Counted from the first letter of the stretch, positions 1 to 4,802 are shown. The stretch is 8,965 nt of DNA from CAYQCH01 sp964415935 (GCA_964415935.1 CAYQCH010000030.1:1-8965), one strand, 5' to 3'. Notes: a model not told the origin generated them from the sequence alone. Numbers and translations are program-made.

Positions 1-1
1 A

Positions 2-86
2 GCCCAAATGGCGGAACTGGCAGACGCGCACGACTCAAAATCGTGTTCCTTCGGGAGTGTGGGTTCGACTCCCACTTTGGGCACCA
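2..86 (+). tRNA. tRNA-Leu (anticodon CAA), CCA encoded
   Basis: The acceptor arms GCCCAAA (2-8) and TTTGGGC (76-82) pair perfectly and are followed by ACCA. The anticodon stem CACGA/TCGTG encloses the loop CTCAAAA, giving anticodon CAA at 36-38, which reads UUG. A long variable arm (46-58) marks a class II tRNA, as expected for leucine. The T-arm is GTGGG-TTCGACT-CCCAC. The gene starts at the window edge, so its promoter is not visible. It is probably co-transcribed with the initiator tRNA that follows. Confidence 0.97.
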
Positions 87-105
87 CGCCCTTTGGACCG
101 TTGCG

Positions 106-149
106 CTCGCGAGAGATGTCCCATATGCACATGGAGCCTCTCTCGCGGG
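106..149 (+). promoter_or_regulatory. Leader hairpin overlapping the 5' end of tRNA-fMet
   Basis: The arms CGCGAGAGA (108-116) and TCTCTCGCG (139-147) are perfect reverse complements. Two more pairs (106-149, and a G-U at 107-148) extend the stem to 11. An inner 4-bp stem, CCAT (121-124) with ATGG (131-134), sits near the tip. The 3' arm uses the first six nucleotides of the initiator tRNA, so this fold and the tRNA acceptor stem are mutually exclusive. The structure is seen in the sequence; any regulatory role is inference. Confidence 0.5.
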
Positions 150-219
150 ATAGAGAAACTGGCATCTCGCCGGGCCCATAACCCGGAGACTCCCGGTTCG
201 AATCCGGGTCCCGCAACCA
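144..219 (+). tRNA. Initiator tRNA-fMet (anticodon CAT), CCA encoded
   Basis: This tRNA has the initiator hallmarks. The acceptor arms CGCGGGA and TCCCGCA leave the first pair as a C1-A72 mismatch, which formyltransferase recognises. The D-stem GAGA/TCTC has A11-U24. The anticodon stem CCGGG/CCCGG contains the three G-C pairs required for P-site entry. The loop CCCATAA gives anticodon CAT at 177-179. The T-arm is CCCGG-TTCGAAT-CCGGG. It lies 57 nt after tRNA-Leu and is followed at once by a terminator. Confidence 0.97.
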
Positions 220-224
220 AAAGA

Positions 225-249
225 CCGTCAGCGACGCTGGCGGTTTTTT
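225..249 (+). terminator. Intrinsic terminator of the tRNA-Leu/fMet unit
   Basis: CCGTCAGC and GCTGGCGG form an 8-bp stem (one G-U pair) around a GAC loop, followed by six T. It begins 6 nt after the CCA of the initiator tRNA. Confidence 0.9.
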
Positions 250-266
250 GATGCCGGGACTATACT
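238..266 (+). promoter_or_regulatory. Weak candidate promoter for the metallophosphoesterase
   Basis: TATACT at 261-266 is a fair -10 box, but the -35 position (238-243, TGGCGG) is poor and falls inside the preceding terminator. Transcription would start about 4 nt before the ATG at 277, so the mRNA would be nearly leaderless. This agrees with the lack of a Shine-Dalgarno sequence. Confidence 0.3.
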
Positions 267-276
267 TTTTGCATCT

Positions 277-1200
277 ATGGACTGGTTGTTTGACGTCATT
301 ATATTCGGTTTTCTCATCCTCGACGGGGCCCTCATTGCCTATCTGATCTGGCGCGTCGAACATGGGCATAAGCATGTGTTTGATGCCATTGCCATGGCAG
401 CGATTGGCGCATGGTGCGTCATTTTTTACGGCAGCTTCATCGAGCCGCAGCGTATCGTGGTCACGGAAGCCAACATCTCTTTGCATCCGGAAGCCACCAA
501 CCATTTGCATGCCATCCTTATTTCCGACATCCATGCCGGCCGCTATAAAGGCCCATGGTTTGTAGAACGGCTGCTTCATACCGTGACGGAAGCAAATCCG
601 GATGTGGTGCTCCTGGCCGGCGACTTCGTCATGAAAGACGCGCGTGATGCCGTCTCCCTGGTGTCGTTCAAAGACATCACTGCCGTCTACCCAACGTATG
701 CCGTGCTCGGCAACCACGATTTTCATCTTTGGGGCGATGACATAACTCCGAATGAAAAAAATGCTGAGGAGGTAGAGGCTGTGCTGGAGTCATTCGGCAT
801 CAAGGTGTTGCGTAATGAAGGCGCGGACGTCAAGGGGTTATGGATTGCAGGCATCGAGGAATACTGGACTGACCGCTATTCTGTGCAGCTGTCCACGCAG
901 GAAAAACCGCAGGATGCGCATACTGTACTACTGACGCACAATCCCGACATCGTAACCGAGCTTGATCCGACCGAACAGATCAGCCTGGTGCTGGCCGGGC
1001 ACACCCATGGCGGGCAGATCCGCCTGCCTTACATCGGCTCAGTTCCCGAAATACCGGACGAACTCGGCCGCGCCTATGACAAGGGACTTTTTACCCTGAA
1101 TGGCACGCAGCTGTACATCACGAGCGGCGCAGGGGAAAGCGGGCCGCGCGCACGGCTGTTCAACCCGCCGGAAATCGTTTCTTTGACCATACGGTACTAG
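277..1200 (+). CDS. Membrane-anchored calcineurin-like metallophosphoesterase
   Basis: A 307-aa protein resembling the YkuE/YaeI branch of metallophosphoesterases. Some members of that branch act on lipid-linked phosphoesters at the membrane; the substrate here is unknown. Two hydrophobic segments (about 6-25 and 36-52) place the catalytic domain next to the membrane. The metal-binding signature is complete: D84 and H86 in SDIHAG, D116 in AGDF, N146 and H147 in GNHD, H221 in LTHNPD, and H242 and H244 in GHTHGGQ. A two-metal active site is therefore expected. The ATG at 277 is chosen because it starts just before the first membrane segment. No Shine-Dalgarno sequence is present, and a near-leaderless transcript is possible. 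The gene stands alone between a tRNA terminator and the next tRNA promoter. The family is certain; the substrate is not. Confidence 0.9.
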   Translation: MDWLFDVIIFGFLILDGALIAYLIWRVEHGHKHVFDAIAMAAIGAWCVIFYGSFIEPQRIVVTEANISLHPEATNHLHAILISDIHAGRYKGPWFVERLLHTVTEANPDVVLLAGDFVMKDARDAVSLVSFKDITAVYPTYAVLGNHDFHLWGDDITPNEKNAEEVEAVLESFGIKVLRNEGADVKGLWIAGIEEYWTDRYSVQLSTQEKPQDAHTVLLTHNPDIVTELDPTEQISLVLAGHTHGGQIRLPYIGSVPEIPDELGRAYDKGLFTLNGTQLYITSGAGESGPRARLFNPPEIVSLTIRY

Positions 1201-1209
1201 CCGCCAACC

Positions 1210-1238
1210 TTGACTAGCCTCAAAAAATGCGGCATAGT
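1210..1238 (+). promoter_or_regulatory. Promoter for tRNA(CAT) at 1276
   Basis: TTGACT (1210-1215) and CATAGT (1233-1238) are separated by 17 nt. TAGTAT at 1235-1240 is an alternative -10 box. The predicted start near 1245 lies just before a hairpin and about 30 nt before the tRNA. Confidence 0.55.
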
Positions 1239-1247
1239 ATCGGCACG

Positions 1248-1270
1248 AGACGCAATTATATTGCGTCTTT
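1248..1270 (+). promoter_or_regulatory. Hairpin in the tRNA leader, or a weak terminator of the upstream gene
   Basis: AGACGCAAT (1248-1256) and ATTGCGTCT (1260-1268) form nine perfect pairs around a 3-nt loop, ending in a run of only three T. It could terminate the metallophosphoesterase transcript. It also lies right after the predicted start of the tRNA transcript, so it would be part of the pre-tRNA leader. The two roles cannot be separated from sequence. Confidence 0.55.
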
Positions 1271-1275
1271 GTCAG

Positions 1276-1352
1276 GTCGGCGTAGCTCAGTTGGTTAGAG
1301 CGTGGGACTCATAAGCCCGAGGTCGGTGGTTCAAATCCACCCGCCGACACCA
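1276..1352 (+). tRNA. tRNA with anticodon CAT (elongator Met, or Ile2), CCA encoded
   Basis: The acceptor arms GTCGGCG and CGCCGAC pair perfectly and are followed by ACCA. The D-arm is GCTC/GAGC and the T-arm GGTGG-TTCAAAT-CCACC. The loop CTCATAA puts anticodon CAT at 1310-1312. The acceptor is fully paired and the initiator stem is absent, so this is not the start tRNA. The choice between methionine and lysidine-modified isoleucine cannot be made with certainty; I favour Met. The anticodon stem TGGGA/GCCCG is unusual, with an A-G mismatch next to the loop (1307-1315) and a U-G pair at the other end. Confidence 0.92.
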
Positions 1353-1356
1353 AACG

Positions 1357-1386
1357 GACTCAAGCAAGGCTTGGGTCTTTTTGTTT
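1357..1386 (+). terminator. Intrinsic terminator after tRNA(CAT)
   Basis: GACTCAAGC (1357-1365) pairs with GCTTGGGTC (1369-1377), nine pairs with one G-U, around a 3-nt loop, then TTTTTG. It begins 5 nt after the CCA end. Confidence 0.9.
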
Positions 1387-1387
1387 G

Positions 1388-1396
1388 TGCTAAAAT
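1388..1396 (+). promoter_or_regulatory. Extended -10 promoter for the small membrane protein
   Basis: TGC followed by TAAAAT (1391-1396) makes an extended -10 element. No good -35 box is at standard distance. The predicted start is about 20 nt before the GTG at 1422. Confidence 0.45.
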
Positions 1397-1421
1397 ATAC
1401 GTAACATTAACAGATTCATTT

Positions 1422-1673
1422 GTGCGCATACTTTTAGGCCTGGGAATGATTATCGTCGGCGTCATCGTGACCCTCAAAGGCGATTGGTTATACGAAAACT
1501 TCGGCACCCTTCCCTTTTTTGACAAATACTTTCACGGATCCGGCGGCGGGCGCTTCGGGTACAAAATTTCCGGCGTCTTTTTCACGTTTGTCGGCATCCT
1601 TGTCCTGACCAACATCCATCGCGGCATCCTCGAAGCCATTGCGAGATTATTCGTATTCGGCCCGCAACAATAA
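1422..1673 (+). CDS. Small two-helix membrane protein of unknown function
   Basis: I do not recognise a named family. The open frame runs back into the tRNA gene, but the only plausible start after the tRNA terminator is the GTG at 1422, giving 83 aa. The ATG at 1446 would cut off half of the first helix. Helix 1 spans about residues 2-18 and helix 2 about 49-65. Between them lies a loop rich in aromatic residues and glycine, with ENFGTLPFFDKYF (25-37) and GSGGGRFGYK (39-48). The short C-terminal tail is amphipathic. The gene has its own extended -10 promoter and a strong terminator, which supports it being real. No Shine-Dalgarno sequence is seen. It stands alone, so the neighbours do not suggest a function. 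Confidence 0.7.
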   Translation: MRILLGLGMIIVGVIVTLKGDWLYENFGTLPFFDKYFHGSGGGRFGYKISGVFFTFVGILVLTNIHRGILEAIARLFVFGPQQ

Positions 1674-1691
1674 CGCCGCCTTTCATAGAAG

Positions 1692-1727
1692 AACCCCGGA
1701 AGAGCTTGCGCCCTACCGGGGTTTTTC
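1692..1727 (+). terminator. Terminator between convergent genes
   Basis: AACCCCGG (1692-1699) pairs with CCGGGGTT (1716-1723), followed by a T run to 1726. The loop is 16 nt. It ends the small membrane protein transcript and overlaps the last codons of the convergent NlpC/P60 gene. On the minus strand the tail (TTCTTCT) is a weaker terminator. Confidence 0.85.
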
Positions 1728-2360
1728 GTTGCGGAAAATGTCATAGACCACGCAGACCATGTCATCCGCGCGCTCAGTGTCCCATCCCTCCGGGATGAGT
1801 GCCGTCAGGAAGCGCTGTAACAGGATGCGGCGGCAGCAGGCAAACCCCTGCCGCCAGAACAGATCCGTGGACGTCACCTCCACGCCGCCCGCTTCACGGG
1901 AAGCATGGATGACCGCCCCTTTCCCGATGAACATGCCGACATGCCCGACGGACACGGAGTCGCCGTGCAGCTTCCGGTTGTTGCGCGACTGGCTGAACAC
2001 CAGGTCGCCCGGCAGCAGGGCGCCTGGCTGGTCCACCGGCACGCCCAGACGGCTCTGCTGGATGGACCGGCGAGGCAGCAACAACCCCAACCGGCCGTAC
2101 ACCCACTTGATAAACCCGGAACAGTCTACAAAATCCGGCGCCTGCGATACGGGCGCGGCGAACTGGTACCGCGCCTTGCCCGCCCAGTCCAGGGCGGTTG
2201 AGACGGGATCAACATGCTGGAATTGAAATCCCTGCTCGCGCAGGATGTCCAGAGCCCTGCCCTCCTCCACCTGAGGCAAACGCTGCGCCAGCATCTCCAG
2301 CGGGAGGGCGCAACGGCCGGACACGGTCCGGTACAAATCCTCGTTCAGAAATGGTTTCAT
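1713..2360 (-). CDS. NlpC/P60-family cysteine peptidase, no signal peptide
   Basis: The 215-aa protein has the papain-like NlpC/P60 fold, which usually cleaves D-Glu-meso-diaminopimelate or related peptide bonds in cell-wall peptides. The catalytic cysteine is C80 in VDCSGFIKW, the histidine H140 in VGHVGMFIG, and the third polar residue is probably H152 in VIHAS. LLPGDLVF (115-122) is the usual strand before the histidine. The first 65 residues form a non-catalytic region of unknown role. I chose the ATG at 2360 because AGGAGG lies 4 nt upstream (2365-2370). A TTG at 2399 would add 13 residues and has no such support. Neither start gives a signal peptide or membrane helix, which is odd for a wall hydrolase. 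It may act in the cytoplasm on recycled or foreign peptides, or leave the cell by another route. Fold confidence is high; substrate is unknown. Confidence 0.88.
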   Translation of the reverse strand: MKPFLNEDLYRTVSGRCALPLEMLAQRLPQVEEGRALDILREQGFQFQHVDPVSTALDWAGKARYQFAAPVSQAPDFVDCSGFIKWVYGRLGLLLPRRSIQQSRLGVPVDQPGALLPGDLVFSQSRNNRKLHGDSVSVGHVGMFIGKGAVIHASREAGGVEVTSTDLFWRQGFACCRRILLQRFLTALIPEGWDTERADDMVCVVYDIFRNEKPR

Positions 2361-2364
2361 GCGC

Positions 2365-2370
2365 CCTCCT
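2365..2370 (-). promoter_or_regulatory. Shine-Dalgarno site deciding the NlpC/P60 start
   Basis: CCTCCT on the plus strand reads AGGAGG on the minus strand, 4 nt before the ATG at 2360. No convincing promoter is visible between here and the tRNA-Leu terminator. Confidence 0.85.
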
Positions 2371-2404
2371 GCGACTAAACCATTGGTGGACACTAGCAAA
2401 AACC

Positions 2405-2431
2405 AAACAAAAAACCAAGTGTTCCTTGGTT
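2405..2431 (-). terminator. Intrinsic terminator of tRNA-Leu(CAG)
   Basis: On the minus strand AACCAAG and CTTGGTT make a 7-bp stem around a 5-nt loop, followed by TTTTG and further T-rich sequence. It starts 5 nt after the tRNA CCA. Confidence 0.88.
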
Positions 2432-2436
2432 TCTTA

Positions 2437-2521
2437 TGGTGGGCGAAGAGGGACTCGAACCCTCATGAATTTCTTCGCTAGCTCCTGAAGCTAGTGCGTC
2501 TACCAGTTCCGCCATTCGCCC
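2437..2521 (-). tRNA. tRNA-Leu (anticodon CAG), CCA encoded
   Basis: Read on the minus strand, the acceptor GGGCGAA pairs with TTCGCCC and is followed by ACCA. The anticodon stem CTAGC/GCTAG encloses TTCAGGA, giving anticodon CAG, which reads CUG. A long variable arm shows a class II tRNA. The T-arm is GAGGG-TTCGAGT-CCCTC. It is transcribed alone, with its own promoter about 20 nt upstream and its own terminator. Confidence 0.97.
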
Positions 2522-2540
2522 GAATTTTTCTTGCCCCGTG

Positions 2541-2569
2541 ATGGTACGCCAAACAGCGGGAAAAATCAA
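2541..2569 (-). promoter_or_regulatory. Promoter of tRNA-Leu(CAG)
   Basis: On the minus strand TTGATT (2569-2564), a 17-nt spacer and TACCAT (2546-2541). Transcription would start about 12 nt before the tRNA. Confidence 0.6.
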
Positions 2570-2580
2570 CGGCATGCCCC

Positions 2581-2625
2581 TAAAAAGGAACACCTCGACC
2601 CGCGCGCGAACGCGAGTCGAGGTGT
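2581..2625 (-). terminator. Strong terminator of the kinase gene
   Basis: ACACCTCGAC and GTCGAGGTGT form ten perfect pairs, with a further GC-rich CGCG-TTCG-CGCG hairpin inside. TTCCTTTTTA follows on the minus strand. It starts 9 nt after the kinase stop codon. Confidence 0.9.
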
Positions 2626-2634
2626 GACCGCCGG

Positions 2635-4215
2635 TTAAGGCGGGGTGATGCGGGGGATCCAGTTCATGTACGAAGCGATCGCCATGAAGAGCGCCGCCAC
2701 GAACAGAACCCACGGCAGGACTCTGGACTCATACCGCGGGACTCGCATCGCGTCCGGCGGCAAGCGCTGCTCGCTGCTCTGCGGCTTGGCCGGCAGGTGC
2801 TGCAGCATCTTGAGGTCGTCGAGGAATTCCTCAGGCGACTGGTACCGCAGTTCGGGATCCCGGTTGAGCGCCTTCATCAGGATGTCCGAGAACTCCTTGC
2901 GAATGGGGTTCCCGTTGCGCTCCGCCACGACCCAGGCAGGCTCCAGATTGCCGCAGATGGCATTGACCATGATTTCGAACGAGCTGACACCATCGAACGG
3001 CGGCTGCCCAGTCACGATGTGGTAGATGGTCGCCGCCAGGCTGTACTGGTCAGAGCGATGATCCGCCGTCGCGCCCTCGATGGCCTCAGGCGAAACGTAC
3101 CACGGCGTGCCCAGCACGCCCTTGCTCTGCGTCAGCGAAACCGCGAGATGCTCGATCTGGCTTCTTGGCCTCGTCTTGGAACGCAGGCCCAGGCGCACCC
3201 GCATGTCCCTCTGGCTGAACTCGGCCGTGCCGGCCATCATGGCATCCCCTTCTCCCTTGGGGCGACGGATGCGCGCCAGGCCAAAATCGATCAGGTGCAC
3301 ATGCGATTGGCCGCGGCGAAACTGGACGAGGATGTTGGCAGGCTTGATGTCGCGATGAACGACATGCAGGGTGTTGGCTTCGACCAGGATCTCCGCCAAC
3401 TGGATGCTGATGTCGATGGCCTGGTCTTCCGGAAGCCGTTCCTGCATCTTCAACGCCATGTCCAGGGCAGCGCCGCTGATGTAGCGCTCCACGGTCACGA
3501 CGCCGAAACGCGGATGCTCGAACTTGTCCACCGGATGCACGACATGCGAACTCTGGAACAGCGCCTGGATGCCGTACGCGCGGTCAATACGCAGCCGCGG
3601 AAGCTGCGCATCGTCATCGTCGAAAGCAGTGTCCAGATGGAACTTGAGGGCCACGCCAATATTGGCTTGCACATCGCGAGCCACCATGACGACACCCGAA
3701 ACGCCGGAGCCGGCCTTTTCGCCCAGCTTGTATCGGCCGTGGAAAAGTTCCTGCCGCCGACCGGCCTCAAGGATGTCGGCCTTCAGCTTCTCGATCTGGC
3801 GCCGGCGCTCGGCAACCTGCTCCTCATGCTTGGCGATGGTGTCCGCTTCCGCCAGATCCTGCACTGGCAGCGCAGGCTCCGTAATGGTCTGGTCGCCACT
3901 CAGCGCCGGAAGGCCGCTTGATGACCCAGACGGAACCATCGGACGGTCGTTGCGACCCGACGGGCGCCGCATCTTGCCGCTCGGTGGCGACGAAGACGGC
4001 CTCGCCCTGACCAGCCGGAACTCCGGCGGGTCGGTGATGTGGATGAGCTGGCGGCACTCGCGGTTGACGCAGGCGAAGTTGCCCATCTCATCGGCGTGAT
4101 GCTCGAAGATGACTTCGATCTGCGCCCGATCGTACAGCTTCTTGCGCCCGCAATGCGGGCAGGGTTGATACCTCATGACGGGGCCAGGTTTTGCCTGGCC
4201 GACCTGGACTGCCAT
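2635..4215 (-). CDS. Ser/Thr protein kinase with N-terminal zinc ribbon and C-terminal membrane anchor
   Basis: The 526-aa protein is a Hanks-type kinase. Residues 19-54 hold a putative zinc ribbon (C19, C22, C49, C54). A low-complexity Pro/Ser linker (70-105) and a charged coiled coil (about 128-158) follow. The kinase domain spans about 160-472: glycine loop GSGVSGVV (169-176), K191 in VALK, HRDIKPAN (287-294) with D289, DFG at 310-312, GTPWYVSPE (369-377) and SDQYSL (388-393). One hydrophobic helix (about 499-518) near the end acts as a tail anchor, with only a few residues beyond it, so there is no outside sensor domain of the PASTA type. The ATG at 4215 has AGGAG 8 nt upstream; the frame stays open to 4341 without further support. 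Oddities: about 56 residues lie between DFG and GTPWY, and the usual helix-C glutamate seems absent. It is transcribed from its own promoter. Substrates are unknown. Confidence 0.93.
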   Translation of the reverse strand: MAVQVGQAKPGPVMRYQPCPHCGRKKLYDRAQIEVIFEHHADEMGNFACVNRECRQLIHITDPPEFRLVRARPSSSPPSGKMRRPSGRNDRPMVPSGSSSGLPALSGDQTITEPALPVQDLAEADTIAKHEEQVAERRRQIEKLKADILEAGRRQELFHGRYKLGEKAGSGVSGVVMVARDVQANIGVALKFHLDTAFDDDDAQLPRLRIDRAYGIQALFQSSHVVHPVDKFEHPRFGVVTVERYISGAALDMALKMQERLPEDQAIDISIQLAEILVEANTLHVVHRDIKPANILVQFRRGQSHVHLIDFGLARIRRPKGEGDAMMAGTAEFSQRDMRVRLGLRSKTRPRSQIEHLAVSLTQSKGVLGTPWYVSPEAIEGATADHRSDQYSLAATIYHIVTGQPPFDGVSSFEIMVNAICGNLEPAWVVAERNGNPIRKEFSDILMKALNRDPELRYQSPEEFLDDLKMLQHLPAKPQSSEQRLPPDAMRVPRYESRVLPWVLFVAALFMAIASYMNWIPRITPP

Positions 4216-4223
4216 ATAGCAAA

Positions 4224-4228
4224 CTCCT
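4224..4228 (-). promoter_or_regulatory. Shine-Dalgarno site of the kinase gene
   Basis: AGGAG on the minus strand, 8 nt before the ATG at 4215. It supports this start over upstream in-frame codons that lie before the predicted transcription start. Confidence 0.75.
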
Positions 4229-4279
4229 GACCCAGAAGTTTTGGAAAGAACGCTCTCCGGACCGCCCGAAGAGTCCTCT

Positions 4280-4308
4280 ATAATAGACAAAATTGGCCAA
4301 AATTTCAA
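4280..4308 (-). promoter_or_regulatory. Promoter of the kinase gene
   Basis: On the minus strand TTGAAA (4308-4303), a 17-nt spacer and TATTAT (4285-4280). The predicted start near 4273 gives a leader of about 57 nt. Its -35 box lies 58 nt from that of the divergent tRNA operon promoter. Confidence 0.75.
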
Positions 4309-4366
4309 GTGCCCGTCATGTCTGAACGGTTCCCCTTGCAAACACGCGGGAAATCAAGCTAAAACA

Positions 4367-4396
4367 TTGACAAACCCGCCCTTCTTTCAGTATCAT
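4367..4396 (+). promoter_or_regulatory. Strong promoter of the tRNA-Arg/Lys/Val operon
   Basis: A perfect TTGACA (4367-4372), an 18-nt spacer and TATCAT (4391-4396). The predicted start is about 4403, just before a terminator-like hairpin. Confidence 0.8.
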
Positions 4397-4405
4397 CCAA
4401 GGTGC

Positions 4406-4433
4406 AATCGCTGCGGAGCGATTTGTTTTTTTT
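4406..4433 (+). terminator. Terminator-like hairpin between promoter and tRNA operon (possible attenuator)
   Basis: AATCGCT (4406-4412) and AGCGATT (4417-4423) form seven perfect pairs around GCGG, followed by TG and eight T. By the usual criteria this is an intrinsic terminator, yet it lies about 3 nt after the predicted transcription start and 10 nt before tRNA-Arg. There is no gene upstream on this strand for it to end. Full termination would block the operon, so it may act partially, or as a leader hairpin removed during 5' processing. Confidence 0.65.
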
Positions 4434-4443
4434 GGCTCCCCCT

Positions 4444-4520
4444 GCACTCGTAGCTCAACTGGATAGAGCACTTGGCTTCGGACCAAGGGGTTGGGGGTTC
4501 GAATCCCTCCGAGTGCACCA
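4444..4520 (+). tRNA. tRNA-Arg (anticodon TCG), CCA encoded
   Basis: The acceptor arms GCACTCG and CGAGTGC pair perfectly, followed by ACCA. The D-arm is GCTC/GAGC. The anticodon stem CTTGG/CCAAG encloses CTTCGGA, giving anticodon TCG. The T-arm GGGGG/CCCTC contains one G-U pair. It is the first of three tRNAs transcribed together, 14 nt before tRNA-Lys. Confidence 0.96.
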
Positions 4521-4534
4521 TGTTGATTGCTTGT

Positions 4535-4610
4535 GGGTCGGTAGCTCAGCTGGTAGAGCAGTTGCCTCTTAAGCAAACGGTCCTGGGTTCGAATCCCAGC
4601 CGGCCCACCA
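4535..4610 (+). tRNA. tRNA-Lys (anticodon CTT), CCA encoded
   Basis: The acceptor arms GGGTCGG and CCGGCCC pair with one U-G, followed by ACCA. The anticodon loop CTCTTAA gives CTT, which reads AAG only. The stem GTTGC/GCAAA has a G-A mismatch at its outer end. The T-arm is CTGGG-TTCGAAT-CCCAG. It is the middle gene of the operon; only one nucleotide separates it from tRNA-Val. Confidence 0.96.
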
Positions 4611-4611
4611 C

Positions 4612-4688
4612 GGGCGCATAGCTCAGTTGGTTAGAGCGTTACATTGACATTGTAAAGGTCAGAGGTTCGAATCCTCTTGCGCCCACCA
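4612..4688 (+). tRNA. tRNA-Val (anticodon GAC), CCA encoded
   Basis: The acceptor arms GGGCGCA and TGCGCCC pair perfectly, followed by ACCA. The anticodon stem TTACA/TGTAA encloses TTGACAT, giving GAC. The T-arm is AGAGG-TTCGAAT-CCTCT. It is the last gene of the operon, directly before a terminator. Confidence 0.97.
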
Positions 4689-4720
4689 AAAAATCCGCCC
4701 TCGTGGCGGATTTTTTGTTT
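4689..4720 (+). terminator. Bidirectional terminator between the tRNA operon and pilT
   Basis: AAATCCGCC (4691-4699) pairs with GGCGGATTT (4705-4713), loop CTCGT, then a T run. The A run on the 5' side gives a matching T run on the minus strand, so it can also stop transcription from pilT, whose stop codon is about 80 nt away. Confidence 0.92.
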
Positions 4721-4734
4721 ATGAAAAACGTTAT

Positions 4735-4792
4735 GCACACATGTTCTGGCGAGTGTCGCGGGCTTCCGCGTTACGAGCCGGGGCATGTGTGT
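4735..4792. repeat. Nested inverted repeat downstream of pilT
   Basis: CACACATG (4736-4743) and CATGTGTG (4784-4791) are perfect reverse complements, extended by a G-U pair at 4735-4792. Inside, CGCGG (4757-4761) pairs with CCGCG (4766-4770). The structure would form the 3' untranslated region of pilT mRNA, ahead of the terminator. TTATGCACA at 4731-4739 matches the DnaA-box consensus but is a single copy. Confidence 0.45.
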
Positions 4793-4802
4793 TAACGATG
4801 CT

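Noticed and set aside
1302..1421. N-terminal extension of the small membrane protein into the tRNA gene
   Set aside because: It would translate tRNA and terminator sequence. The promoter and the GTG at 1422 lie downstream of these.
2361..2404. Promoter for the NlpC/P60 gene
   Set aside because: TTTAGT is a possible -10 box, but no -35 box stands at a workable distance, so I could not support it.
2797..3921. A 374-codon open frame on the plus strand opposite the kinase gene
   Set aside because: It is antisense to a kinase with all motifs intact, has no recognisable domain, and has the Arg/His/Leu-rich make-up of a reverse-frame shadow in GC-rich DNA.
4313..4340. Small palindrome GAACGGTTC between the divergent promoters as an operator
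   Set aside because: It has only four pairs per arm and occurs once, so it is expected by chance and too weak to list as a feature.
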